Shown: piece after piece, positions 46,515 to 55,543 of the stretch
Position numbering within the stretch: the first letter of the stretch is position 1
How the letters are laid out: each line of letters opens with the position of its first letter
Assembly (NCBI RefSeq): GCF_006442795.2
Contig: NZ_CP083956.1
Span: 3,697,501-3,761,500 of the forward strand
Direction: 5' to 3'
Origin: Mesorhizobium sp. B1-1-8
Lineage (GTDB): Bacteria; Pseudomonadota; Alphaproteobacteria; Rhizobiales; Rhizobiaceae
Length of the DNA: 64,000 nucleotides
Notes under the pieces: generated by a model
What the model saw: the letters and a program-made list of their open reading frames with translations, nothing else
Database searches by the model: none
What the model was told of the DNA's origin: nothing
Program-made: the position numbers and the translations under genes

Positions 46515-47750
46515 ATGCAGACTTCGGCGCGCCCGCGTCTTCGTCGCGCTCCTGCTTTGGTTCTGTGCGCCTTATCGGCGGCGCTGCTTGCTGCCTGCAC
46601 ATCAACGCCGCAGCCGAAGGGGATGGTCGACAGGCGGCAGCGCTCCAAGGAGTATTTTGCCGAGACCGAATATGGCGTGAAGGCGAGCCCGCGCGTCGCC
46701 TTCATGCGGCGCGGCGGCGGCCGCGACCAGCTCGGCAAGCCGTATCAGGTGCGCGGCAAGTGGTACTATCCGAAGGAAGAGAAGCACTACGCCAAGGTCG
46801 GCCTGGCCTCCTGGTACGGCGACGCCTTCCACGGCCGGCTGACCGCCAACGGCGAAGTCTACGACACGGCGCAACTGACGGCGGCGCATCCGACCATGCC
46901 GCTGCCGAGCTATGCCCGCGTCACCAATCTTGCGACCGGCAGCTCGGTCATCGTGCGCGTCAACGACCGCGGCCCATACCATGAAGGGCGCATCATCGAC
47001 GTGTCGGAGCGCGCCGCCCAGATGCTCGACTATGCCAACACCGGCACGGCCGAGGTGAAGGTCGAATATATCGGCCGGGCGCCGCTGGACGGCAATGACG
47101 ACCAATATCTGATGGCCTCCTATCGTCCCGGCAACAGGCGGCCGGATCCCTCCGACGGCCTGCCGTCCGGCGTGATGGTGGCCATGAACGGCCCGTCGCC
47201 GAGCATGCCGGTGAGCGCGCCGGCGGCAGCAGTGCCGTTCCCCGGCCAGCTGACCAATTCCGGACAGGCGCTTGCCGCGCAGCCGGCTTCCTTCGAACAG
47301 CCGGTCCAATCGGCGCAGGCGCCGGGCGATGTCGTGCTGCCCGATTTCGGACCGATCGTGCCGGAACGGCCGGGGCTCGGCCTGCCGCCGAATTCGCCCT
47401 TTGCCATGGCCTCGCTGTCCTATGCGGATGAGCGCGTCCAGCGTGCCGATGTCTTTGCCGCGCTGGACGACAGCGGCATGTCGCCGGCCGACATCCTGCA
47501 GTCATGGAAGAAGTCGCAGGCGCCCGTTTCCGACTATGTCGCCGCCGGCTCCTTCGACGATGCCGCCGAGGCAGATCGCGTCGCGGCGGCTCTCAAGCCT
47601 TTCGGCAGGACCGAGATCCAGCGCACCGAGCTCGACGGCAATGACTGGTATGCCGTCAACGTCTATCCGGACGGCCATGGCAGCGTCGACGACCTGCTGC
47701 AGGCGGCCTGGTCGCACGGCGCCCCGGACGCGCTGGCTGTGCGTAACTGA
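46515..47750 (+). CDS. rlpA: septal ring lytic transglycosylase RlpA (lipoprotein)
   Basis: Encodes 411 residues. A lipoprotein signal peptide ends in LLAAC (cysteine near 28), so the mature protein is membrane-anchored. The double-psi beta-barrel domain (about 95-180) shows GLASWYGDAFHGRLTANGE, then VIVRVNDRGPYHEGRIIDVS. A Pro/Ala-rich linker precedes a C-terminal SPOR-like domain (about 335-395, YVAAGSFDDAAEADRVAAAL) that would bind denuded septal peptidoglycan. RlpA cleaves glycan strands lacking stem peptides. GAGAGGGGAC precedes the ATG. A DacF-like gene follows 82 bases downstream, so this is a small cell-wall cluster. Confidence 0.92.
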   Translation: MQTSARPRLRRAPALVLCALSAALLAACTSTPQPKGMVDRRQRSKEYFAETEYGVKASPRVAFMRRGGGRDQLGKPYQVRGKWYYPKEEKHYAKVGLASWYGDAFHGRLTANGEVYDTAQLTAAHPTMPLPSYARVTNLATGSSVIVRVNDRGPYHEGRIIDVSERAAQMLDYANTGTAEVKVEYIGRAPLDGNDDQYLMASYRPGNRRPDPSDGLPSGVMVAMNGPSPSMPVSAPAAAVPFPGQLTNSGQALAAQPASFEQPVQSAQAPGDVVLPDFGPIVPERPGLGLPPNSPFAMASLSYADERVQRADVFAALDDSGMSPADILQSWKKSQAPVSDYVAAGSFDDAAEADRVAAALKPFGRTEIQRTELDGNDWYAVNVYPDGHGSVDDLLQAAWSHGAPDALAVRN

Positions 47751-47832
47751 TCAATTTCGCGCGCGCTGTTGGTCCGGCGGAAAAAACCCTGATAGCCTGA
47801 TGCGGCCAAACCGGCTAAAGGGTCGATATTTC

Positions 47833-48990
47833 ATGCAGTTCCGCGCTGTTTCGCCATTTCTGGGACTGGCCCTTTTGCTCTTGTGCCTCGGCCCGGCTGC
47901 CGCGCAGCTTTTCGAAACCAAGGCCGCCCAGGCCTTCATGATCGATGCCGATACCGGCACCGTGCTGTTCGCCAAGGATGCCGACAAGCCGATCCCGCCG
48001 GCATCGATGGCCAAGCTGATGACGATGGAGATGGTCTTCAACGCCATCAAGTCGAAGCGCATGACGCTCGATGACACTTTCGTCGTCAGCGAGAACGCCT
48101 GGCGCACCGGCGGCGCGCCGTCGGGAACCTCGACGATGTTCGCCAAGCTCAAATCGGCGGTCCGCGTCGAGGACCTGATCCAGGGCGTGACCGTGCAGGC
48201 CGCCAATGACGGCTGCATCGTGCTTGCCGAAGGCATGGCCGGCTCGGAAGCGAATTTCGCCGCGCAGATGACGGAGCGCGCCCGCGAGCTCGGCCTGCGG
48301 AAATCGACCTTCGTCAACTCGACCGGCTTGCCGGCCGACGGCCAGCAGACGACCGTGCGCGAACTGACGCTGCTGGCGCTGCATATCTGGCGCGACTATC
48401 CGGAGTTCTTCCATTATTACGGCCAGCCGGATTTCACCTGGAACAAGATTGCCCAGCGCAACCGCAATCCGCTGCTGGCCATGGGTATCGATGCCGACGG
48501 CTTCGTGGCCGGCGCCAGCGAGCAGGCGGGTTTCGGCATAGTCGGCACTGTCAGCCACAACGGCACGCGGGTGATCGCGGCCCTGAGCGGCCTGGCAAAC
48601 GATCGCGAGCGCTCCGAGGAGGCGCGTAAGCTGCTCGACTGGGGCTCGCATTCGTTCCAGAAGACCGAGATCTTCGCCAAGGACGAAGTGGTCGGCGTAG
48701 CCGAGGTTTTCGGCGGCGCCAAATCCGGCGTGAGCTTGAAAGCCAAGGGTCCGGTGGACATATTTTTGCCGATCGCCAACCGTGACAAGTTGACCGCCAA
48801 GATCGTCTACAGCGGGCCGGTGGCGGCGCCGGTGGAGGAGGGGCAGCCGGTCGGCGAATTGCGCGTCTGGATCGGCGACACGCTCAGTCAGCAGACGCCG
48901 CTGTTCGCCGCCGAGAAGGTTGAGGTCGGCACGCTGCCGCAACGTGCGCTCGATGCGGCCAAGGAACTGGTCGTCGGCTGGCTGCGTTGA
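47833..48990 (+). CDS. D-alanyl-D-alanine carboxypeptidase-like protein with altered motifs
   Basis: Encodes 385 residues. A signal peptide (about 1-24, ending PAAAQ) is followed by a peptidase S11 domain (DacF/PBP5-like) and a C-terminal beta domain with an amphipathic anchor helix (ALDAAKELVVGWLR). The SxxK motif is intact (S58-M-A-K61). The SxN position reads A123-A-N125, and the KTG position reads V225-A-G227 in ADGFVAGASEQAGFG. Loss of the motif serine and of K-T should weaken or change carboxypeptidase activity. It may be a regulator or have shifted substrate. It is probably co-transcribed with rlpA. An ATG at 47800 is possible but would precede the signal peptide. Confidence 0.85.
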   Translation: MQFRAVSPFLGLALLLLCLGPAAAQLFETKAAQAFMIDADTGTVLFAKDADKPIPPASMAKLMTMEMVFNAIKSKRMTLDDTFVVSENAWRTGGAPSGTSTMFAKLKSAVRVEDLIQGVTVQAANDGCIVLAEGMAGSEANFAAQMTERARELGLRKSTFVNSTGLPADGQQTTVRELTLLALHIWRDYPEFFHYYGQPDFTWNKIAQRNRNPLLAMGIDADGFVAGASEQAGFGIVGTVSHNGTRVIAALSGLANDRERSEEARKLLDWGSHSFQKTEIFAKDEVVGVAEVFGGAKSGVSLKAKGPVDIFLPIANRDKLTAKIVYSGPVAAPVEEGQPVGELRVWIGDTLSQQTPLFAAEKVEVGTLPQRALDAAKELVVGWLR

Positions 48991-49036
48991 TGCGTGTCGC
49001 TCAAAAGTGCGTAGCGGTTTTGGGAAATGATATGCA
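48991..49036. repeat. palindromic intergenic repeat, degenerate copy
   Basis: TGCGTGTCG, then TCAAAA, a GC-rich centre, TTTTGGG and TATGCA. The order of blocks matches the repeat at 50908-50952, with mismatches. It begins immediately after the stop of the DacF-like gene. Confidence 0.5.
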
Positions 49037-49108
49037 TGAGAACAGGAAACTTAACGCGCGCAGCCGACGGCGCGGCGGGCCGTTAGAACCAATGTGATCG
49101 GGTAGTTC

Positions 49109-49843
49109 GTGGACCTTTTGTCAGACGACAGCTATGACAGCGGCCAGCACGGGCAAAGGCAGTCTCGATTGGCGAGCGGATTTTTCATCACCTTCGAAGG
49201 CGGCGAAGGAGCGGGCAAGTCGACGCAGATCGAGCGTCTGGCGCGGCGGATGCGCGCCAAGCGCTATGATGTCCTGGTGACACGCGAGCCCGGCGGCTCG
49301 CCGGGCGCCGAGGCGGTCAGGCACGTGCTGCTTTCGGGCGCTGCCGAACCGTTTGGCCCGAAGATGGAGGCGATCCTGTTCGCCGCCGCCCGCTCCGATC
49401 ATGTCGAGCAGGTCATCCGGCCGGCGGTCGAGCACGGCTCGGTCGTGCTTTGCGACCGCTTCGTCGATTCCTCACGCGTTTACCAGGGTGTCACCGGCGG
49501 TCTCGATCCGGCCTTCATGGAGGCGCTGGAAGCGGTCGCCATCAACGGCATGGTTCCCGACATGACGCTGATCTTCGACATCGATCCGGCCGAAGGCCTG
49601 AAACGCGCCGCGCTGCGGCGCGGCGCGGATGATGGGCCGGACCGTTTCGAGAAGGAGACGCTTGCCGTCCATCAGCGGCGGCGTGAGGCCTTCCTGGCAA
49701 TCGCCAAGGCGGAGCCGGAACGCTGCGTCGTCATCGACGCCGCTGCCGATCCCGATGCGGTTGAAAATGTCGTTACCGAGGCCGTGTTCGCGGCGCTGGA
49801 AAATCGTCTTCCGGTACAAAGGAAGCAGACGGCGCCGGCATGA
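49109..49843 (+). CDS. tmk: thymidylate kinase
   Basis: Encodes 244 residues. It phosphorylates dTMP to dTDP. The P-loop GGEGAGKST is near 31-39, the DRx motif appears as [13 protein letters not shown] near 114, and the [11 protein letters not shown] block near 58 is characteristic. The N-terminal 20 residues are polar and unusual for the family; a TTG at 49169, with AAAGG nine bases upstream, would give a start at [11 protein letters not shown] and may be the true one. The stop overlaps the holB ATG by four bases. Confidence 0.93.
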   Translation: MDLLSDDSYDSGQHGQRQSRLASGFFITFEGGEGAGKSTQIERLARRMRAKRYDVLVTREPGGSPGAEAVRHVLLSGAAEPFGPKMEAILFAAARSDHVEQVIRPAVEHGSVVLCDRFVDSSRVYQGVTGGLDPAFMEALEAVAINGMVPDMTLIFDIDPAEGLKRAALRRGADDGPDRFEKETLAVHQRRREAFLAIAKAEPERCVVIDAAADPDAVENVVTEAVFAALENRLPVQRKQTAPA

Positions 49844-50895
49844 TCTTCGAACGCATCGCCCCCGAACAGCACGACACGCTGGACGGCGTTCCTGAGCCGT
49901 CGGAAACGCCGCGCCTGGTCGGCCACGCGCAGGCAGCAGGCATGCTCGCCACCGCCTACCGCTCCGGCAAGCTGCCGCATGCGCTGATCTTCGCCGGGCC
50001 GCTCGGCATCGGCAAGGCGACGCTCGCTTTCCATCTGGCGCACCATCTTCTGAAGAACCCGGATTCCAGGACCGCGCCCGACACGCTTGCCGTCCCCGAT
50101 CCGGCGTCGCCGCTGTTTCGCCAGATCGCCACCGGCGCGCATCCCTCGGTCCTGCACCTGACGCGCCCGGCCAATGACAAGACCAAGAGTTTCAAGACGG
50201 TGCTGACCGTCGACGAGATCCGCAGGGTCAGCCGCTTCCTGTCGATGACCTCGCATGACGGCAGCTACCGGGTGGTGATCGTCGACCCGGCCGACGACAT
50301 GAACATCAATGCCGCCAATGCGTTGCTGAAGAATCTTGAGGAGCCGCCGGCGCGCACATTGTTCGTCCTGATCGTGCACGCGCCGGGCAGCCTGTTGCCG
50401 ACGATCCGCTCTCGCTGCCAGATGGTGCGGCTGACGCCGCTCGGCCCCGACGAGCTGATGGCTGTGCTGGAAGGAATCGAACCGCCGCCGCCCGAGGATC
50501 CAGCGGCGCGCGCCGCACTGGCCGGCCGGGCAGGGGGCAGCGCCCGCAATGCGATCCTTCTGACGCAGTATGGCGGGCTGGAGATAGCGGCCGCGCTCGA
50601 TGCGCTGGTGGCGGCGAAGAAGCCGGAGGTCGCCGGTGCCCACCGCCTCGCCGAGGCCGTCGCCAGCCGCGACCAGTCGATCCAGTTCGATATCTTCAAC
50701 CGCCGCGCGCTCGACCTGTTGTCGTCCGCCGCCAGCGAAGCAGCACTTGCAGGCGATCTCGCCAGGGCCAAGGCGCTGTCGGAGGCTTGGCACGAGGCCA
50801 TGAACACGATATCTGAGGCCGAGACCTACAACCTCGACAAGAAGCAGCACGCCTTGACCATGATCGACCGCCTGAATTCCGCAATGCGAATGTGA
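49840..50895 (+). CDS. holB: DNA polymerase III subunit delta'
   Basis: Encodes 351 residues. This clamp-loader subunit has an AAA+ fold with a degenerate P-loop, GPLGIGKAT, near 47-55. The sensor region includes [25 protein letters not shown] near 145-170 and the conserved SRC motif (TIRSRCQM). The zinc-binding cysteines of the E. coli protein are absent, as in many alphaproteobacteria. The ATG overlaps the tmk stop (ATGA), the usual tmk-holB pairing. The metG-tatD-MBL operon follows. Confidence 0.92.
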   Translation: MIFERIAPEQHDTLDGVPEPSETPRLVGHAQAAGMLATAYRSGKLPHALIFAGPLGIGKATLAFHLAHHLLKNPDSRTAPDTLAVPDPASPLFRQIATGAHPSVLHLTRPANDKTKSFKTVLTVDEIRRVSRFLSMTSHDGSYRVVIVDPADDMNINAANALLKNLEEPPARTLFVLIVHAPGSLLPTIRSRCQMVRLTPLGPDELMAVLEGIEPPPPEDPAARAALAGRAGGSARNAILLTQYGGLEIAAALDALVAAKKPEVAGAHRLAEAVASRDQSIQFDIFNRRALDLLSSAASEAALAGDLARAKALSEAWHEAMNTISEAETYNLDKKQHALTMIDRLNSAMRM

Positions 50896-50907
50896 CGGTT
50901 CGTTTGG

Positions 50908-50952
50908 TGCATGCCGTTGGCCCAAAACCGGGCCACTTTTGGGCGGCATGCA
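50908..50952. repeat. palindromic intergenic repeat
   Basis: Nested palindrome: TGCATGCCG (50908-50916) and CGGCATGCA (50944-50952) enclose CCCAAAA (50921-50927) and TTTTGGG (50937-50943) around a GC-rich centre. It begins 13 bases after the holB stop. It resembles short palindromic repeats scattered in rhizobial genomes, and a degenerate copy is at 48991-49036. Confidence 0.7.
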
Positions 50953-51034
50953 CTGGCCTCGGGATGGCAATCGCTGTCTCGATGCGATATCCACCGCCAC
51001 ACCTTCATTCTGACATTCATGACGGTTTTGATCC

Positions 51035-52582
51035 ATGGCACGCGAAAAATTTTACCTGACTACTCCGATCTTTTATCCGAACGGCAAACCACATATCGGC
51101 CATGCCTATACGGTGATTGCCAGCGATGCGCTGGCCCGCTTCCAACGTCTCGACGGCAAGGATGTGTTGTTCCTCACCGGCACTGACGAGCATGGCCTCA
51201 AGATGCAGCAGACGGCTGAGAAGGAAGGCATCACACCCCTGGCGCTTGCCGACCGCAATTCGGCAATCTTCCGCTCGATGACAGAGACAGTCGGCGGCTC
51301 AAACGATGAATTCATCCGCACGACCGAACAACGCCACTACGCATCCTGCCAGGCGATCTGGAAAGCGATGGCCGCCAACGGCGACATCTATCTGGACCGC
51401 TACAGCGGTTGGTATTCGGTGCGGCAGGAGGCTTATTTCGACGAAAGCGAAACCACGCTTGGAGAGGACGGCGTGCGCCGCGAACCGCTGGGCTCGCCGG
51501 TCGAATGGAACGAGGAGGAAAGCTATTTCTTCCGGCTGTCCGCCTATCAGGACAAATTGCTGGCACTTTATGAGCGCCAGCCCGACTTCGTTGGCCCGGT
51601 TGAGCGGCGCAACGAAGTGATGAGTTTCGTCAAGTCGGGACTGAAGGACCTGTCGATCTCTCGCACCACCTTCGACTGGGGCGTGCCCGTGCCGGGCGAC
51701 GATAAGCATGTGATGTATGTCTGGGTCGATGCCTTGACCAACTATATCACCGCTGCAGGCTATCCCGACACCAAATCCGAGCAATGGCGCTACTGGCCGG
51801 CCACGCACATCATCGGCAAGGATATCGTCCGCTTCCATGCGGTCTACTGGCCAGCTTTTCTGATGTCGGCCGGCATCGAATTGCCGAAGCGTGTCTTCGC
51901 CCACGGCTTCCTGTTCAACCGCGGCGAGAAGATGTCGAAATCGGTCGGCAATGTCGTCGACCCCTTCACCATGGTCGAACACTATGGCCTCGACCAGGTA
52001 CGCTATTTCTTCCTGCGCGAGGTGCCGTTCGGCCAGGACGGCAGCTACAGCCACGAAGCGATCGTCAACCGTACCAATGCCGATCTCGCCAACGGCCTCG
52101 GCAATCTGGCGCAGCGCTCGCTGTCGATGATCGCCAAGAACTGCGGCGGCGCTGTGCCGAAGCGCAGCGAACTGACCGAGGCCGACAGCGCGATCCTCGA
52201 TCAGGCGGTTGAGGCGCTTGGCACGGCGCGCAAGGCGATGGCCGAGCAGGCCATCCACTTGGCGCTGGCGGCGATCTTCGGCGTGGTCGCTGAAGCCGAT
52301 CGCTACTTCGCTTCCCAGGAGCCATGGGCGTTGCGCAAGACCGATCCGGAGCGCATGGAAACGGTGCTGTGGACGACGGCCGAGGTCGTGCGGCGGGTGA
52401 CGGTGCTGTGCCAGCCCTTCATTCCGGGATCGGCCATGAAGCTGCTCGATCTGCTCGCCGTGCCGGCTGACAAGCGCGATTTCGCGCATATCCATGCCGA
52501 CCACGCGCTTCAGTCCGGCATGGCCTTGCCAGCGCCGGAGGGCGTGTTTCCGCGTTACGTCGAGCAGGATGTCAACGCCTGA
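51035..52582 (+). CDS. metG: methionine--tRNA ligase
   Basis: Encodes 515 residues, a class I aminoacyl-tRNA synthetase. The HIGH motif reads HIGH within [10 protein letters not shown] near 18-28, and the KMSKS motif is exact ([10 protein letters not shown] near 297). DEHGLKM near 51 and the WVDALTNYI block near 230 are MetRS-specific. The zinc-knuckle cysteines and the C-terminal EMAP tRNA-binding domain are absent, consistent with the shorter MetRS form of alphaproteobacteria. Its stop overlaps the tatD start, so metG, tatD and the MBL hydrolase form an operon. Confidence 0.95.
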   Translation: MAREKFYLTTPIFYPNGKPHIGHAYTVIASDALARFQRLDGKDVLFLTGTDEHGLKMQQTAEKEGITPLALADRNSAIFRSMTETVGGSNDEFIRTTEQRHYASCQAIWKAMAANGDIYLDRYSGWYSVRQEAYFDESETTLGEDGVRREPLGSPVEWNEEESYFFRLSAYQDKLLALYERQPDFVGPVERRNEVMSFVKSGLKDLSISRTTFDWGVPVPGDDKHVMYVWVDALTNYITAAGYPDTKSEQWRYWPATHIIGKDIVRFHAVYWPAFLMSAGIELPKRVFAHGFLFNRGEKMSKSVGNVVDPFTMVEHYGLDQVRYFFLREVPFGQDGSYSHEAIVNRTNADLANGLGNLAQRSLSMIAKNCGGAVPKRSELTEADSAILDQAVEALGTARKAMAEQAIHLALAAIFGVVAEADRYFASQEPWALRKTDPERMETVLWTTAEVVRRVTVLCQPFIPGSAMKLLDLLAVPADKRDFAHIHADHALQSGMALPAPEGVFPRYVEQDVNA

Positions 52583-53373
52583 TGCTGGTCGACAGCCATT
52601 GCCATCTCGACTTTCCGGATTTCGCCGAGGAGCGGGCGGCCATCGTCGCCCGCGCCCTGGCGGCCGGGATCGGCCGCATGGTGACGATCTCGACGCGTGT
52701 CAGGCGGTTTCAGCAAATACTTGAAATTGCAGAAACTTTTGACGAGGTCTACTGCTCGGTCGGCACCCATCCGCACAATGCAGCGGAAGAGCTCGATGTA
52801 GCCGTCGACGAACTGGTGCGGCTGTCCGCCCACCCAAAGGTGGTGGCGATCGGCGAGGCGGGCCTCGACTATTTCTACGACAAAGCGCCGCGTGATGCGC
52901 AGGCGCAAGGGTTTCGTACGCATATCGCGGCAGCCCGCGCGACCCGTCTGCCGCTGGTCATCCATTCGCGCGACGCCGACGACGACATGGCCGCCATCCT
53001 CGAGGAAGAAACAGGGAAGGGCGCCTTCCCCTTCATCCTGCACTGTTTTTCGTCCGGGCGCAGGCTGGCCGAAGTGGGCGTGTCGCTCGGCGGCTATGTT
53101 TCCTTCTCAGGCATCCTGACCTTCAAGAATTCGACCGAATTGCGCGCCATCGCCGCCGACGTGCCGCGCGACCGGCTGCTGGTCGAGACCGATGCGCCCT
53201 ACCTTGCGCCGGTGCCGTTCCGGGGAAAACGCAACGAGCCGGCCTATGTCGCCAACACCGCAAAGGTGCTGGCCGAGACGATCGGCGTGAGCGAAGCGGA
53301 GATTGCCGACATCACCACCGAAAACGTCTTCCGGCTGTTCACCAGGATGCCGCGCCCTAGGCCTGAGCAATGA
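52582..53373 (+). CDS. TatD-family metal-dependent hydrolase
   Basis: Encodes 263 residues of a TIM-barrel hydrolase. Metal ligands are visible as VDSHCHLDF at the N-terminus, GEAGLDYFYD near 92, HSRD near 131, the histidine of LHCFSS near 153 and ETDAPYLAPVP near 203. TatD proteins are 3'-5' DNA/RNA exonucleases or D-aminoacyl-tRNA deacylases. The position directly after metG (TGATG overlap) and before the MBL hydrolase (ATGA overlap) is the conserved MetG-TatD-MBL order, suggesting a role in tRNA or nucleic acid quality control. Confidence 0.92.
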   Translation: MLVDSHCHLDFPDFAEERAAIVARALAAGIGRMVTISTRVRRFQQILEIAETFDEVYCSVGTHPHNAAEELDVAVDELVRLSAHPKVVAIGEAGLDYFYDKAPRDAQAQGFRTHIAAARATRLPLVIHSRDADDDMAAILEEETGKGAFPFILHCFSSGRRLAEVGVSLGGYVSFSGILTFKNSTELRAIAADVPRDRLLVETDAPYLAPVPFRGKRNEPAYVANTAKVLAETIGVSEAEIADITTENVFRLFTRMPRPRPEQ

Positions 53374-54188
53374 GCGACCGGCTGCGCCTTACCATTCTCG
53401 GCTGCGGCTCGTCGCCCGGCACGCCGCGCATCACCGGCGACTGGGGCAATTGTGATCCGAGCAATCCGAGGAACCGGCGGATGCGCACGGCGGCGCTGGT
53501 CGAGCGGATCGCGGCCAATGGCGGGCGTACCACGGTGGTCATCGACACGGGCCCGGATTTCCGCGCGCAGATGCTGCTCGCCTCGGTCAGGCGCATCGAC
53601 GCGGTCGTCTACACGCATCCGCATGCCGACCATATCCACGGCATCGACGATTTGCGCGGTTATGTGCTGGAACAGCGCCACCGGATCGACATCCATGCAG
53701 ACGAGCCGACTATGCGGCGAATGCGCCAGGCCTTCGGCTATTGCTTCGAGACGCCGGCGGGCAGCTCCTATCCGCCGATCGTCCAGGCCCACATCATCGA
53801 TCATGCCAGGCCGGTGGTGATCGAAGGCGAGGGGGGTGCCCTCACCCTTGAACCGCTGCCGCAGATCCACGGCGACATCATCTCGCTTGGTTTTCGCATC
53901 GGCGGGCTCGCCTATTGCCCCGATATCAGCGACTTTCCGGACGCCACCGCCGAGCGGCTGCGCGGTCTCGACACACTGGTCATCGACGCATTGCAATACA
54001 ACACGCATCCGAGCCATCTGTCGCTCGGCGAGGCGCTGGGCTGGATCGAGAAGCTTGCGCCCAAAAACGCCGTGCTGACGCATATGCATGTGCCGCTCGA
54101 CTACGCCGCCGTGATGGCCGAGACGCCTGATAATGTGGTGCCGGCCTATGACGGCATGGTGATCGAAATCCCTGCTGAATCAGCGTGA
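53370..54188 (+). CDS. MBL-fold metallo-hydrolase (PhnP-like)
   Basis: Encodes 272 residues. The metallo-beta-lactamase zinc motif is THPHADHIHGIDDLR near 80-94, and further ligands appear in DISDF near 187 and HMHV near 230. The opening ILGCGSSPGTPR is typical of the PhnP/phosphodiesterase branch. PhnP hydrolyses cyclic ribose phosphates, but this metG-tatD-linked branch has no settled substrate. The ATG overlaps the tatD stop by four bases and has no separate promoter. Confidence 0.9.
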   Translation: MSDRLRLTILGCGSSPGTPRITGDWGNCDPSNPRNRRMRTAALVERIAANGGRTTVVIDTGPDFRAQMLLASVRRIDAVVYTHPHADHIHGIDDLRGYVLEQRHRIDIHADEPTMRRMRQAFGYCFETPAGSSYPPIVQAHIIDHARPVVIEGEGGALTLEPLPQIHGDIISLGFRIGGLAYCPDISDFPDATAERLRGLDTLVIDALQYNTHPSHLSLGEALGWIEKLAPKNAVLTHMHVPLDYAAVMAETPDNVVPAYDGMVIEIPAESA

Positions 54189-54201
54189 TATAAACAGACT
54201 T

Positions 54202-54963
54202 TCATAATGGCGTTCGGCTCTTTGGCCCGAAGATCAGCAACGTGCCCATTCGCTCGTAGCCCATGCCGGGATAGAGCAGCGCTCCGCTATGCGTCGCGGC
54301 AAGCACCGAGCACCTCGAGCCACGAGCCAGATCGTCGCGCAGCATCTTCGACAGCAGCGCCTGGCCAATGCCGCGACGCCGGTGCGAAGGCTCGACATAC
54401 ATGGCTTCGCACCAGGTCGCGCCGACAGCATCCACGCTGCGCACGCGCCCGACAATGGCGTCGCCGTCGACCGCCACATATTGGCGGAAAGGCGCGCCAT
54501 CGCCGAGCAGATCGCCCGCGATCGGCCGCCTGCATGTGATCTTTCCCAACTGCGCAGCCCTCTCGGCCGTGCGCACGCGTTCGATCGAGACGACGACCGG
54601 CGGGTTTGGAATCTGGCGTAACCGCTGCACAAAGAACGATTCCGTCCGCAGCAGTCGGTAGCCGAGAGCTTTGTACGCGGTTCGCACCGGCGCATCCGGG
54701 TCGTCGTTCCCGATCACCACGGAAATGGCGGAGACCGACCGTGTGTGCTGCCGCACGATCGCATCGGCCTCCTGAGGAGCGACGTCATGGACGACCCATT
54801 CCTCGCTGCGATAGTCGTGAGCGTTCTTGCGCGGAGCATCACGCATCAGCCACAACGGCCCGACGCGGCTGGCCTCGTAGGGAAAGGTGCGGCTCCTGCC
54901 GACGCTGTAGCCATGCACGAACACCTCGATCGCCGATTCGATCTCACGCTTTGCTGTGGTCAT
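54202..54963 (-). CDS. GNAT-family N-acetyltransferase
   Basis: Encodes 253 residues. The C-terminal half is a GNAT domain with the acetyl-CoA loop RRRGIGQALLSKMLRDD near 194-210 and the following LAATHSGALLYPGMGYE. The N-terminal half (about 1-120) is less typical and contains RSRTFPYEASRVGPLW. The acceptor substrate cannot be inferred. It is convergent with the metG operon, with 13 bases between stops. Confidence 0.82.
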   Translation of the reverse strand: MTTAKREIESAIEVFVHGYSVGRSRTFPYEASRVGPLWLMRDAPRKNAHDYRSEEWVVHDVAPQEADAIVRQHTRSVSAISVVIGNDDPDAPVRTAYKALGYRLLRTESFFVQRLRQIPNPPVVVSIERVRTAERAAQLGKITCRRPIAGDLLGDGAPFRQYVAVDGDAIVGRVRSVDAVGATWCEAMYVEPSHRRRGIGQALLSKMLRDDLARGSRCSVLAATHSGALLYPGMGYERMGTLLIFGPKSRTPL

Positions 54964-55125
54964 CCAGGCAGCTTAGCGTTGGCCATCTGCTCAGGGCAAC
55001 ACGCATCGACCGCCGCAAGCCTATGAAAATCGCCAGTAATCTCTGTCTGGCGGCTGCCACGTCAGTTCCATAATCTATCTTATGCGACTTTCCGATATGG
55101 CCGCGGAGATGTCGAGAGCGCGATG

Positions 55126-55528
55126 TCACACAGCCCTGCTCGCCAGCCGCACGGAGCTGTTGCACATCCGCATGCCGTCACCTTCCATTTCAAACACGCC
55201 TTCATCCGCAAGCGCCCGGACCCGCGACCAGAGGACCAGATCTCCGCAGTAAGTGCCATCGTCCCAGAGTGCGCTAAGGCAATTGGCGACGACGCCAGAA
55301 AAGCTCAGCGCCCTTTCGGTGTTCTTCTGACATGTCGAACCCCAATGCATCCTGTACCCATTGGTCGCGAAGATCGGCCGCGGGTGGATCGATTGGACCA
55401 AAGCTAAGGTCATCTGGCAACCCGATGACGGTTTAACGGAGTTTCAACTGCCGGAGAGCCTGACGAAGGCTACCGGCGGCCGACATACTGAAGACGACAT
55501 GAACAACAGGCTTTTGAGGCTTGACCAT
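55126..55528 (-). pseudogene. broken DUF1835/DUF3658 gene
   Basis: From an ATG at 55528 the frame gives HVVFSMSAAGSLRQALRQL, the DUF1835 N-terminus, then an in-frame TAA at 55433-55435. The same frame continues past it with VIGLPDDLSFGPIDPP and DLRDQWV, which are DUF1835 hallmarks. The end of the family's DUF3658 domain (GDLVLWSRVRALADEG) is found in a different frame, ending at 55126. Total coding potential is about 134 residues against roughly 250 for intact relatives, so a nonsense codon, a frameshift and an internal deletion are all implied. A 95-residue frame (55126-55413) survives but probably makes no functional protein. Confidence 0.75.
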
Positions 55529-55543
55529 GGGGCACACACCTTG

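Noticed and set aside
46025-46738. 237-codon minus-strand frame across the gap before rlpA
   Set aside because: It runs through two plus-strand genes with better start signals and has no motif.
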